From Actinokineospora sp. NBRC 105648 (GTDB lineage: Bacteria > Actinomycetota > Actinomycetes > Mycobacteriales > Pseudonocardiaceae), in NCBI RefSeq assembly GCF_030269645.1, contig NZ_BSTR01000001.1, forward strand, positions 177,740-241,739: 64,000 nt of DNA. The letters are read 5' to 3'. Positions 55,106-64,000 of this stretch are shown piece after piece; the first letter of the stretch is position 1; each line of letters begins with the position of its first letter. The notes beneath the pieces were generated by a model that was given only the letters and a program-made list of their open reading frames with translations, had not been told where the DNA came from and did not search any database. The translations under genes were made by a program, and so were the position numbers.

Positions 55106-58100
55106 TGGCGCCCGGGCAGTCCACTGAGGACAAGCTGCGCGAGTACCTGCGCCGGGTCACCACTGACCTGGCCCAGGTGCGGCAGCGGCTTCGCGCGGTG
55201 GAGTCCGCCGAGCGCGAGCCGATCGCGATCATCGGGATGGCCTGCCGCTACCCCGGTGGCGTGGACAGCCCGGAGAGCCTGTGGCGGCTGGTCGAGCAGG
55301 GCGTCGACGCCGTCTCCGGGTTCCCGACCGACCGCGGTTGGGACCTGACCCCGTTCGAGATGTCCACTGTGGAGTTCACCCGCGAGGGCGGCTTCCTCGA
55401 CGGCGTCGCCGACTTCGACCCCTCGCTGTTCGGCATCTCGCCCAACGAGGCGCTGGCGATGGACCCGCAGCAGCGGCTCGTCCTGGAGTCGTCCTGGGAG
55501 GCCGTCGAACGCGCGGGCATCGACCCGCTTTCCCTGCGTGGCAGCAGGACCGGCGTTTTCGCCGGGGTCATGTACCACGAGTACGCCACCCGGGCGCTGG
55601 CCGTGCCGGAGGGGGTCGAGGGCTACCTCGGCACCGGCAGCGCGGGCAGCGTGGTATCCGGCCGCGTGTCCTACGCCCTCGGGCTCGAGGGGCCCGCGCT
55701 GACGGTCGACACGGCGTGCTCCAGCAGCCTCGTCGCGCTGCACCTCGCCGCGCAGGCGCTGCGCGGCGGCGAGTGCACACTTGCGCTGGCGGGCGGCGTT
55801 TCGGTCATGGTCACGCCGAACACCTTCGTCGACTTCGGCATGTCCGGCGGCCTCGCCGCCGACGGCCGCTGCAAGTCCTTCGCCGCCACCGCCGACGGGG
55901 CCGGGTGGTCCGAGGGCGTCGGCATGCTGCTGGTGGAACGCCTCTCCGACGCCGTGCGCAACGGCCACCCGGTGCTGGCGGTGCTGCGCGGGAGCGCGGT
56001 GAACCAGGACGGCGCGTCGAGCGGGCTGACGGTGCCGAACGGGCCGTCGCAGCAGCGGGTCATCCGGGCGGCGCTGGCAGGCGCGCGGCTCAACCCGTCC
56101 GATGTGGACGTGGTGGAGGCGCACGGGACCGGCACCGCGCTGGGCGACCCGATCGAGGCGCAGGCGGTGCTGGCGACCTACGGGCAGGACCGGGACCGGC
56201 CGCTGTGGCTGGGGTCGCTGAAGTCCAACATCGGCCACGCCCAGTCGGCGGCGGGGGTCGGCGGCGTGATCAAGATGGTGCAGGCGTTGCGGCACAACGT
56301 GCTGCCGCGCACCCTGCACGTCGAGGAGCCCACACCGCACGTCGACTGGACCTCCGGCGCGGTCGAGCTGCTGACCGAGCCGCGCCCGTGGCCCGCCGGC
56401 GCGGAGCCGCGCCGGGCGGGGGTGTCGTCGTTCGGGGTCAGCGGCACCAACGCGCACGTGGTCATCGAGGAGTACAGAGCCGAAGTCGCCCAGGTCGCCC
56501 AGATCGCCGAGGTACCCGCGGGGTCGCCGCCCCCGGTGCTGCCGTGGGTGATCTCCGGCAAGACGCCCGAGGCGCTGCGCGGGCAGGCTGGTCGGTTGCT
56601 GGCGCAGGACGGCGACCCGCTGGACATCGGGTATTCGCTGGTCAGCACACGTGCCGCGCTGGAACACCGGGCCGTGGTGCTGGCCGGGGACCGCGAGGGT
56701 TTCACCGCAGGACTGACGGGTTTGGCCGATGGCCGCGAACGGCCCGGCGTGGTGGTGCGGACCGGCGACCTCGGTCACGGCGGCGTGGTGTTCGTCTTCC
56801 CGGGGCAGGGCGCCCAGTGGGCGGGCATGGCGGTCGAACTGGTCGACACCGCCCCGGTCTTCGCCGCCCGGCTCGCCGAGTGCGCCGAGGCGCTGCGCCC
56901 GTACACCGACTGGTCCCTGCTCGACGTCCTGCGCGCCGGGGAGTTCGACCGCGTCGACGTCGTCCAGCCCGTGCTCTGGGCCGTCATGGTCTCCCTGGCC
57001 GAGCTCTGGCGCGCCGCCGGGGTCGTCCCGGCGGCCGTGGTCGGCCACTCCCAGGGTGAGATCGCCGCCGCCGTGGTCGCGGGGGCGCTCTCCCTGGACG
57101 ACGGTGCCCGGGTGGTCGCCCTGCGCAGCCGGGCTATCGCCCAGATCGGTCAACTGTCCAACAATCCTATTGTTCAACAATCCAATGATCCAACAGTTGA
57201 ACAAGGGGATCGTTGGATTGTTGACGGCGGGATGGTCTCGCTGGGACTGCCGCACGACGAGGCCGAGGCGCTGATCTCCCAGTGGCCCGGGGTGTTGTCG
57301 GTCGCGGCGGTGAACGGGCCGCTGTCGACCGTGGTGTCCGGGGACGTCGCGGCGCTGACCGAGGTGCTGGCGCGGTGCGAGCAGCGAGGGATCCGGGCGA
57401 AGCGGATCCCGGTCGACTACGCCTCGCACTCCGCGCAGGTCGAACGGCTGCGCGAGCGGCTGCTGACCGACCTCGCCCCCATCACCCCGCGCCCCGCCGA
57501 GGTCCCGTTCTACTCCGCGGTCACCGCGGGCCGCCTCGACACCACCGGCCTGGACGCCGAGTACTGGTACACCAACCTGCGCGAGACCGTCCGCTTCGAG
57601 CAGGCCACCCGCGTCCTGCTCGACGCGGGCCGCACCCTGTTCCTTGAGGTCAGCCCGCACCCGGTGCTCACCCAGGCCATGGGCGAGACCGTCGAGGCCA
57701 CCGGCCTGCGCGCCGCCGTCCTCGGCACCCTGCGCCGCGATCAAGGCGGCCACGAGCGGTGGCTCACCGCGTTGGCCGAGGCGTTCGTGCACGGCGTCGC
57801 CGTCGACTGGCGCGCCGTCTTCGCCCCCTGGGGCGGCCGCCGCGTGGACCTGCCGACCTACGCCTTCCAGCGCAAGCGCTACTGGCTGGAGCCGCTCCAC
57901 GAGCGCCCTGACACCGCGAACTGGCGCTACCGCGTCCAGTGGCGCCCCATCGATCTCCCGCGAGCCAGGCTCGACGGCCACTGGCTGCTCGTCGCCACCA
58001 CCGACGACCCGACCCTGCGGGCCGCCGCCGGGGCGTTGAGCGAGGCGGGCGCCCGGACGTCCGTGCTGCTCATCCAGGACGACGACCGCGCCACCCTCGC

Positions 58101-61100
58101 CGCCCGGCTCCGCGCCGAGGCGCCCGACGGTGTCCTGTCGTTCCTCGCCGCAGCCGAGGAGTCCACAGTGGACCACCCGGCGATCCCGGCGGGCTTCGCG
58201 GCCACCATCACCCTGCTGCACGCCCTGCACGACGCGGGCAGCCGCGCCCCGCTCTGGTGCGCCACCGACGTCCGCCACCCGCACCAGGCGCTCGTCGCGG
58301 GCCTCGGTCGGGTCGCCGCGCACGAGCACCCGCACTGGGGCGGCCTCGTCGACGTCCACCCGGACGCCCTGCACCGCCTCCCCGACGCCCTCGGCAACAC
58401 GGTGGGCGAAGACCAGCTCGCCCTGCGCCTCGACGGCACCTACACCGCCCGCCTGCACCGCGCCGACGTGCGGCCGGTCCGGGACTGGACCCCGTCCGGC
58501 ACCATCCTGATCACCGGCGGCACCGGCGCGATCGGCACCCACCTCGCCCGCATGCTCGCCCACGCGGGCGCCGACCACCTGCTGCTCGTCAGCCGTCGCG
58601 GCCCGCAAGCCCCTGGCGCGCAACAACTCCGGGAAGAACTGGAACACGCGGGCGCCCGGGTCACGATCACCGCGGGCGACCCGGCGGACCGCGACGCGCT
58701 CCAGGCGATCCTCGACGACATCCCCGCCGAACACCCGCTCACCGCGGTGTTCCACGCCGCCGGGGTGGTCGACTCCAGCATCATCAACAGCCTCACCCTC
58801 GACCGCGTCGAACACGCCCTGCGCGCCAAGGTCCAGGCCGCGGTCAACCTGCACGAGCTGACCGGCGACCTCGAGGCCTTCGTCCTGTTCTCCTCCCTGG
58901 CCGGGATCTTCGGCGCCGCGGGCGAGGGGAACTACGGCCCGGGCAACGCTTTCCTGGACGCCTTCGCGCACTACCGCCGTGCCCAAGGCCTGCCCGCGAC
59001 GTCCATCGCGTGGGGCTCGTGGGACGGCGCGGGCATGGCCGAGGGCGCGATCGGCGACGCCATGGGCAGGCACGGTGTGCCGCGCATGGACCCCGAACTC
59101 GCCCTGCGCGCCCTGCGGACCGCGATCGACTGCGACGACACCGCCGTCGCCGTGGCCGACATCCGCTGGGAGACCTTCGGCTGGTTCTTCACCGCCACCC
59201 ACCCCAGCCACCTGCTCGACGACCTCCCCGAGCTCGCCAAGCCGCAGACCCAGACCGTCGAACCCGCGCAGCCGTTCGCCGGTGTGCCCGCGGCCGAGCG
59301 CAACCGTGTCCTCCTCGACCTGGTCCGCGACCAGGTCTCGCTGGTGCTCGGCTACGACTCCGCGGCCGCGGTCGAGCCCGGTCGCGCGTTCGGCGACCTC
59401 GGCCTCGCCTCGGCAGGCGCGGTCGAACTGCGCAACCGGCTCACCCTGGCCACCGGCCTGCGGGTGCCCGCCACCGCGGTCTTCGACCACCCGAACCCCG
59501 CCGCGCTGGCTCGGTTCCTCAGCGCCGAGGTCGCGGGCACGGCATCCGAACCCGCACCGGCACCGGTCGCCGCGGCGACCCCGGTCGACGGCGACCCGAT
59601 CGTCATCGTCGGCATGAGCTGCCGCTTCCCCGGCGGGGTCCGCTCGCCGGAGGACCTGTGGAACCTGGTGCTGGCCGGAACCGACGCCATGGCGCCGTTC
59701 CCGGCCGACCGGGGCTGGGACACCGAAGCGCTCTACGACCCGGACCCGGACAACCCCGGCACGACCTACGCCCGCGAGGGCGGTTTCATCCCCGACGCCA
59801 CCACCTTCGACGCCGGCCTGTTCGGCATCTCCCCCCGCGAGGCCCTGGCGATGGACCCGCAGCAACGCCTGCTGCTGGAGGCGTCATGGGAGTTGTTCGA
59901 GCGCGCGGGTATCGATCCGTTGTCCCTCAAGGGTTCCCGGACCGCCGTGTACGCGGGTACCGGTGGTCAGGACTACATGAGCTTCCTGTCCTCCTCCGCC
60001 GAGGGTGGTGAGGGCTACCTGGCCACGGGCGGCTCGCCGAGCGTCGTCTCCGGCCGGGTGGCCTACACCTTCGGACTCGAGGGCCCGGCGGTCACCGTCG
60101 ACACGGCCTGTTCGAGCAGCTTGGTGGCGTTGCACCTGGCCATGCAGGCGTTGCGCCACGGCGAGTGCGACCTCGCGTTGGTCGGTGGCGTCACCGTGAT
60201 GTCCGGACCGGGCATCTTCACCGAGTTCAGCCGCCAGCGCGGGATGTCGTTCACCGGGCGGTGCCGCTCGTTCGCCGCCTCGGCCGACGGCGCGGGCTGG
60301 GGCGAGGGCGTCGGTGTGCTGCTGGTCGAACGGCTCTCCGACGCGGTGGCCAACGGCCACGACGTGCTGGCGGTCGTGCGCGGGTCGGCGATCAACCAGG
60401 ACGGTGCGTCGAACGGGCTCACCGCGCCGAACGGTCCCGCGCAGCAGCGGGTGATCCGGGCCGCGTTGGCCTCGGCCGGGCTAGCACCGTCCGATGTGGA
60501 CGCGGTGGAGGCGCACGGCACCGGCACCGCCCTGGGCGACCCGATCGAGGCACAGGCACTCCTGGCCACCTACGGCCAACACCGCGCGGAGCCGCTCTAC
60601 CTCGGGTCGGTCAAGTCGAACATCGGCCACACCCAGGCCGCCGCCGGTGTCGCCGGGGTGATCAAGGCCGTGCTGGCGCTGCGCCACGGCGTGCTGCCGA
60701 CGACCCTGCACGTCGACGCGCCCACCCCGCACGTCGACTGGGCCGCGGGCGCGGTCGAGCTGCTCACCGAGTCGCGGCCGTGGCCCGAGCTGGCTCGCCC
60801 GCGCCGGGTCGGCGTGTCCTCGTTCGGCATCAGCGGCACCAACGCGCACACGATCCTGGAGCAAGCGCCCGACCTCGACGAGCCCGCGATCAGCGACCGC
60901 GCCGAGCTGGACGCCCCGCTGCCCTGGCTGGTCTCCGCCGACACCGCCGACGGTCTCACCCGGCAGGCCGCTCTGCTGTCTACAGTGGACTGCGACGCGG
61001 CCGACATTGCCTGGTCACTGGCCACGACGCGGGCCGCCCTCGACCACCGAGCGGTGCTCCTCGGTGACCACGCGGACGGGCTCGCCGCACTCGCGGGCGG

Positions 61101-64000
61101 CACCGCCGCACCGCTGGTCGTGCGCGACCAGGTCACCCATGCCGGCCTCGCTTTCCTTTTCACCGGCCAAGGTTCGCAGCGCGCGGGCATGGGCGCGCGG
61201 CTTCACGAGACGTTCCCAGTCTTCGCCGAGGCGTTCGACGCCGTGTGCGCGCGCGTCGACCTGGAGCGCCCACTGCGCGAGGTCGTCTTCACCGACGCCG
61301 AGGCGCTGAACCAGACCGTCTACACGCAGGCGGGCTTGTTCGCCGTGCAGGTCGCGCTGTTCCGGCTCGTCGAGTCCTGGGGTGTGACACCGGACTTCCT
61401 GGTGGGTCACTCGATCGGCGAGCTGGCCGCCGCGCACGTCGCCGGGGTGCTGTCGCTGGATGACGCGTGCGCGCTGGTCTCGGCACGCGGCAGGTTGATG
61501 CAGGCGTTGCCCACCGGTGGCGCGATGCTCGCCGTGGAGGCCACCGACGATCTCGAGTTGCCCGAGGGTGTGGACCTGGCGGCGGTCAACGGCCCGCGGG
61601 CACTCGTCGTGTCCGGTGATTCCACAGCGGTCGGCGAGTGCGCGGCGCGCTGGCGAGCGGAGGGCCGGAAGGTCAAGCGGCTCACGGTGTCGCACGCGTT
61701 CCACTCCCACCTCATGGAGCCGATGCTCGCCGAGTTCGCCGCCGTCGCCGAGCGGCTGACCTTCCACCCGCCCCGCATCCCGATCATCACGACCGCGCCC
61801 GGCGCCGTCGACACCCCCGGGTACTGGGTCGGCCAGGTCCGTGCCCCGGTGCGCTTCGCCGACGCCGTGGTCGGTCTCAGCGGCGTGGCGACCGCCCTCG
61901 AACTCGGCCCCGACGGTGTCCTGTCCGCCCTCGCCCAGCAGACCTCGCCCGACCTCGTCGCCGTCCCCGCCCTGCGCGCCGACCGACCTGAGTCGACGAC
62001 GCTGGTCACCGCCTTGGCCCGGCTGCACACCCGTGGTATCCCGGTCGACTGGCCCGCCTACCTCGCCCCCTTCGGTGGGACTCGGGTACCGCTGCCCACG
62101 TACCCGTTCGCACGCACCAGGTTCTGGCCCGAACCGCCCGCCCGCCCGGTCGATCCGTGGCACTACCGCGCCGAGTGGCAGCCGCTGGCCGACGGCCCCG
62201 CCACGCTGTCCGGCCGGTGGATGGTCCTCGGGGCCCCGGAGATCGCCGACGCCCTGCGCGTCGCGGGCGCCGAGATCGTCGAGGACGAGCCGACGAACGT
62301 CCTCGCTGTTGTCCGCGGTGCGAAGGACGTCCTGGGGTTGTTGCGCCACAACGCCAAGATCTGGTGCGTCACCAGCGGCGCGGTGTCGGTCGTGGACGAG
62401 GCGCCGGACCCCGAGCAGGCCCAGGTCTGGGGGCTCGGCAGGGTGGCCGCGCTGGAGTTCCCCGATCGTTGGGGCGGTTTGATCGACATTGCGGGCGGCT
62501 CCCTCGACAGTCTGGCGTGGACACTGGGCTCCGGCGAGGACCAGGTGGCGATCCGCCCCGCGGGCGTGTTCGGCCGCAGGCTGCGCCGAGTCGCCGCGCC
62601 CGTGCCTAGGGCGCCGTGGCACCCGGCAGGACCGGTCCTGGTAACCGGCGGCACGGGCGCGTTGGGCGCACAGGTCACGCGCTGGCTGTTGGAGCGTGGT
62701 ATCGCCGAGGTCGTGCTGGCCAGTAGGCGCGGTCCCGAGGCGCCCGGGGCCGCTGAGCTGGGTGTCGAGGTTGTCGCCTGCGACGTCAGCGACCGCGCCG
62801 CCCTTACCGGCCTGCTCGAAGAGCGGCAGTTCGGTGCGGTGATCCACGCCGCTGGGATCACCGGAGACGGGCTCCTCGACACGCTCACCCCGGACCGGTT
62901 GGCCGAGGTGCTCGCCGCCAAGGCCGTGGCGGCCGACCTGCTGGACGAGCTGCTGGCGCCCGAGGTCGACCTGATCGTCTTCTCGTCGCTCGCGGGCGTG
63001 CTCGGCAACGCGGGCCAAGCCGCCTACGCCGCCGCGAACGCCCACCTGGACGGTCTGATCGAACGACGCAGGGCCCGGGGTGGTCGCGGGACCGCGATCG
63101 CGTGGGGTGCTTGGGCGGGTGCGGGCATGGCCGCCGAGGCGGGATCGCGCCTGGCCAGGGCCGGTTTGCCCGCCATGGCCCCCGCCCGCGCGCTCGCCGC
63201 CCTGGGGAGCGCGCTCGACGCCAACATCGGCACGCTCGTCGTCGCCGACGTGGACTGGGCGCGGTTGGCTCCCGGCTTCACCGCCACTCGGCCGAGTCCG
63301 CTGCTCGCCGAGTTGGCTCCCGTCACCGCGCCCATTAGTCCACAACGGACGAACCGGCCGATGGTGGAGCTCGTCACCGAGTTGGCCGCCGCCGTCCTCG
63401 GGCACGGTGACGGCAGTGCGATCGAACCCGGGCGGGCCTTCCGCGACCTCGGGTTCGACTCCCTCACCTCGCTGGAGCTGCGCAACCTGCTCGCCGCCGA
63501 GACCGGCCGGGCGCTGCCCGCGGGCTTGGTGTTCGACTTCCCCACCCCGGCCGCGCTCGCCGCGCACCTGGAGGGGGAGCGTGCCCCACAAGCCGCCACG
63601 ACCTCCATTGTGGATGGTGAGCCGATCGCCATCATCGGGATGAGCTGCCGGTTCCCCGGCGGTGTCGACAGTCCTGAGGCGCTGTGGGAGCTGCTGCGCA
63701 CCGGCACCGACGCGATGACCCCCTTCCCCACTGATCGCGGCTGGGATCTCGACGCACTGCGCGCGGGTGGGTCAGCCGCTCAGTCCGGCGGATTCCTCGA
63801 CGACGTGGCGGACTTTGACGCGGCGCTGTTCGGCATCTCCCCGCGCGAGGCGCTGGCAATGGACCCCCAGCAGCGACAGCTGTTGGAGGCCGCTTGGGAG
63901 GTCTTCGAGCGCGCGAACATCGACCCGCTTTCGGTCAAGGACAGCGAGATCGGCGTCTTCGCGGGCACCAACGGCCAAGACTACGCGACGCTGCTGCTGG
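55105..64000 (+). CDS. Type I modular polyketide synthase, 3'-truncated by window edge (modules M-N, start of O)
   Basis: PKS subunit with 2965 codons in view and no in-frame stop before the window end. ATG 55105 overlaps the stop of gene 4 (TGATG), with only a weak G-run in front, so reinitiation or coupling is likely. It starts with the docking helix [18 protein letters not shown]. Order: KS-AT(mmal)-KR-ACP / KS-AT(mal)-KR-ACP / KS(part). KS cysteines are at 55717 and 60109; the third KS is cut before its cysteine. Oddities: the AT of module M has the AT-rich insertion; the ACP of module M reads GLAS-AG where GFDS-LT is normal; the KR of module M has neither a clear A nor a clear B signature. 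No release domain is in view, so at least one more module follows. Confidence 0.96.
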   Translation, partial: MAPGQSTEDKLREYLRRVTTDLAQVRQRLRAVESAEREPIAIIGMACRYPGGVDSPESLWRLVEQGVDAVSGFPTDRGWDLTPFEMSTVEFTREGGFLDGVADFDPSLFGISPNEALAMDPQQRLVLESSWEAVERAGIDPLSLRGSRTGVFAGVMYHEYATRALAVPEGVEGYLGTGSAGSVVSGRVSYALGLEGPALTVDTACSSSLVALHLAAQALRGGECTLALAGGVSVMVTPNTFVDFGMSGGLAADGRCKSFAATADGAGWSEGVGMLLVERLSDAVRNGHPVLAVLRGSAVNQDGASSGLTVPNGPSQQRVIRAALAGARLNPSDVDVVEAHGTGTALGDPIEAQAVLATYGQDRDRPLWLGSLKSNIGHAQSAAGVGGVIKMVQALRHNVLPRTLHVEEPTPHVDWTSGAVELLTEPRPWPAGAEPRRAGVSSFGVSGTNAHVVIEEYRAEVAQVAQIAEVPAGSPPPVLPWVISGKTPEALRGQAGRLLAQDGDPLDIGYSLVSTRAALEHRAVVLAGDREGFTAGLTGLADGRERPGVVVRTGDLGHGGVVFVFPGQGAQWAGMAVELVDTAPVFAARLAECAEALRPYTDWSLLDVLRAGEFDRVDVVQPVLWAVMVSLAELWRAAGVVPAAVVGHSQGEIAAAVVAGALSLDDGARVVALRSRAIAQIGQLSNNPIVQQSNDPTVEQGDRWIVDGGMVSLGLPHDEAEALISQWPGVLSVAAVNGPLSTVVSGDVAALTEVLARCEQRGIRAKRIPVDYASHSAQVERLRERLLTDLAPITPRPAEVPFYSAVTAGRLDTTGLDAEYWYTNLRETVRFEQATRVLLDAGRTLFLEVSPHPVLTQAMGETVEATGLRAAVLGTLRRDQGGHERWLTALAEAFVHGVAVDWRAVFAPWGGRRVDLPTYAFQRKRYWLEPLHERPDTANWRYRVQWRPIDLPRARLDGHWLLVATTDDPTLRAAAGALSEAGARTSVLLIQDDDRATLAARLRAEAPDGVLSFLAAAEESTVDHPAIPAGFAATITLLHALHDAGSRAPLWCATDVRHPHQALVAGLGRVAAHEHPHWGGLVDVHPDALHRLPDALGNTVGEDQLALRLDGTYTARLHRADVRPVRDWTPSGTILITGGTGAIGTHLARMLAHAGADHLLLVSRRGPQAPGAQQLREELEHAGARVTITAGDPADRDALQAILDDIPAEHPLTAVFHAAGVVDSSIINSLTLDRVEHALRAKVQAAVNLHELTGDLEAFVLFSSLAGIFGAAGEGNYGPGNAFLDAFAHYRRAQGLPATSIAWGSWDGAGMAEGAIGDAMGRHGVPRMDPELALRALRTAIDCDDTAVAVADIRWETFGWFFTATHPSHLLDDLPELAKPQTQTVEPAQPFAGVPAAERNRVLLDLVRDQVSLVLGYDSAAAVEPGRAFGDLGLASAGAVELRNRLTLATGLRVPATAVFDHPNPAALARFLSAEVAGTASEPAPAPVAAATPVDGDPIVIVGMSCRFPGGVRSPEDLWNLVLAGTDAMAPFPADRGWDTEALYDPDPDNPGTTYAREGGFIPDATTFDAGLFGISPREALAMDPQQRLLLEASWELFERAGIDPLSLKGSRTAVYAGTGGQDYMSFLSSSAEGGEGYLATGGSPSVVSGRVAYTFGLEGPAVTVDTACSSSLVALHLAMQALRHGECDLALVGGVTVMSGPGIFTEFSRQRGMSFTGRCRSFAASADGAGWGEGVGVLLVERLSDAVANGHDVLAVVRGSAINQDGASNGLTAPNGPAQQRVIRAALASAGLAPSDVDAVEAHGTGTALGDPIEAQALLATYGQHRAEPLYLGSVKSNIGHTQAAAGVAGVIKAVLALRHGVLPTTLHVDAPTPHVDWAAGAVELLTESRPWPELARPRRVGVSSFGISGTNAHTILEQAPDLDEPAISDRAELDAPLPWLVSADTADGLTRQAALLSTVDCDAADIAWSLATTRAALDHRAVLLGDHADGLAALAGGTAAPLVVRDQVTHAGLAFLFTGQGSQRAGMGARLHETFPVFAEAFDAVCARVDLERPLREVVFTDAEALNQTVYTQAGLFAVQVALFRLVESWGVTPDFLVGHSIGELAAAHVAGVLSLDDACALVSARGRLMQALPTGGAMLAVEATDDLELPEGVDLAAVNGPRALVVSGDSTAVGECAARWRAEGRKVKRLTVSHAFHSHLMEPMLAEFAAVAERLTFHPPRIPIITTAPGAVDTPGYWVGQVRAPVRFADAVVGLSGVATALELGPDGVLSALAQQTSPDLVAVPALRADRPESTTLVTALARLHTRGIPVDWPAYLAPFGGTRVPLPTYPFARTRFWPEPPARPVDPWHYRAEWQPLADGPATLSGRWMVLGAPEIADALRVAGAEIVEDEPTNVLAVVRGAKDVLGLLRHNAKIWCVTSGAVSVVDEAPDPEQAQVWGLGRVAALEFPDRWGGLIDIAGGSLDSLAWTLGSGEDQVAIRPAGVFGRRLRRVAAPVPRAPWHPAGPVLVTGGTGALGAQVTRWLLERGIAEVVLASRRGPEAPGAAELGVEVVACDVSDRAALTGLLEERQFGAVIHAAGITGDGLLDTLTPDRLAEVLAAKAVAADLLDELLAPEVDLIVFSSLAGVLGNAGQAAYAAANAHLDGLIERRRARGGRGTAIAWGAWAGAGMAAEAGSRLARAGLPAMAPARALAALGSALDANIGTLVVADVDWARLAPGFTATRPSPLLAELAPVTAPISPQRTNRPMVELVTELAAAVLGHGDGSAIEPGRAFRDLGFDSLTSLELRNLLAAETGRALPAGLVFDFPTPAALAAHLEGERAPQAATTSIVDGEPIAIIGMSCRFPGGVDSPEALWELLRTGTDAMTPFPTDRGWDLDALRAGGSAAQSGGFLDDVADFDAALFGISPREALAMDPQQRQLLEAAWEVFERANIDPLSVKDSEIGVFAGTNGQDYATLLL
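55216..59530 (+). other. Module M: KS-AT(methylmalonyl, with insertion)-KR(unclear type)-ACP(atypical)
   Basis: KS about 55216-56475 (Cys 55717-55719), loop GVMYHEYAT, and [13 protein letters not shown] in place of [15 protein letters not shown] about 56785-57885 with GHSQGE and YASHS; insertion 57151-57225. KR about 58495-59090 keeps Ser, Tyr and Asn ([20 protein letters not shown]) but has VDS at the LDD position and Phe at the Trp position. ACP about 59300-59530 reads [13 protein letters not shown]; the phosphopantetheine Ser (59410-59412) is kept but the flanking Asp and Leu are lost. Confidence 0.9.
57151..57225 (+). repeat. AT-rich hairpin insertion, copy 4 (AT of module M)
   Basis: 25 in-frame codons (about 41% G+C) between AIAQIG and GGMVSL. 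It has the longest stem of the family: TCAACAATCCAATGATCC (57174-57191) pairs with GGATCGTTGGATTGTTGA (57207-57224), 17 of 18 positions, the exception being a T-G wobble, around a 15-nt loop. A short stem AACAAT/ATTGTT lies at 57160-57174. Confidence 0.92.
59593..63580 (+). other. Module N: KS-AT(malonyl)-KR(probably B1)-ACP
   Basis: KS about 59593-60865 (Cys 60109-60111). AT about 61140-62130 with GHSIG and HAFH. KR about 62630-63180 reads TGD at the LDD position: the third, most conserved Asp is kept and there is no Trp ([10 protein letters not shown]), so probably B1. No dimerisation element. ACP about 63360-63575, GFDSL, Ser 63460-63462. Confidence 0.92.
63619..64000 (+). other. Module O (partial): start of KS
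   Basis: [15 protein letters not shown] opens a further ketosynthase, followed by [19 protein letters not shown] and GTNGQDYA. The window ends before the active-site cysteine, so the rest of the module is unknown. Confidence 0.92.

Noticed and set aside
22550-57225. CRISPR array or insertion sequence as explanation of the AT-rich repeats
   Set aside because: The copies are single, dispersed by 9-20 kb, at homologous AT positions and in frame. There is no transposase, spacer pattern or target duplication.

Overview
The window is high-G+C actinomycete DNA lying entirely inside a giant cis-AT modular type I polyketide synthase (PKS) locus. G- and C-ending codons dominate, the docking domains are of the actinobacterial kind, and only three TTA codons are in frame. 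I guess Pseudonocardiales, but the sequence alone does not prove an order. Every real gene is on the + strand. The locus runs off both ends, and neither a loading module nor a thioesterase is present.

Layout: (1) 1-20180, 3' part of a PKS of at least 6725 aa: end of module A plus modules B-E. (2) 20181-20506, the only sizeable intergenic gap, with a hairpin and a possible promoter. (3) 20507-35500, modules F-H. (4) 35553-44759, modules I-J. (5) 44774-55105, modules K-L. (6) 55105 to the window end, modules M-N and the start of the ketosynthase of module O. Genes 2-5 are separated by 52 nt, 14 nt and a TGATG overlap, and look like one transcription unit. Each subunit junction carries a C-terminal docking domain facing an N-terminal coiled-coil docking domain, so the chain should pass in gene order.

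Module letters are mine. A: AT(mal)-KR-ACP. B: KS-AT(mal)-DH-ER-KR-ACP. C, D, E, G, I, N: KS-AT(mal)-KR-ACP. F, J, M: KS-AT(mmal)-KR-ACP. H: KS-AT(mmal)-DH-ER-KR-ACP. K: KS-AT(mal)-DH-KR-ACP. L: KS-AT(mmal)-DH-KR-ACP. Here mal is malonyl (GHSIG or GHSVG with HAFH) and mmal is methylmalonyl (GHSQG with YASH). Read colinearly, modules A-N would build a long, mostly hydroxylated chain with methyl branches, two fully saturated positions (B, H) and one methyl-substituted conjugated diene (K-L). That suggests a large polyol macrolide or linear polyol. I cannot name the product.

The most unusual signal is a family of four AT-rich, hairpin-forming insertions (72-117 nt). They sit in frame at the same point of four of the five methylmalonyl AT domains (F, H, L, M). 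Their stems differ between copies by matching changes on both arms, which suggests a palindromic element, not ordinary protein sequence. A second signal is an over-represented in-frame palindrome, TCCACWGTGGA, with ten perfect copies spread over all five genes. Other points are an ACP with GLAS in place of GFDS, an epimerising-type KR in module J, a KR of unclear stereotype in module M, and three TTA codons.
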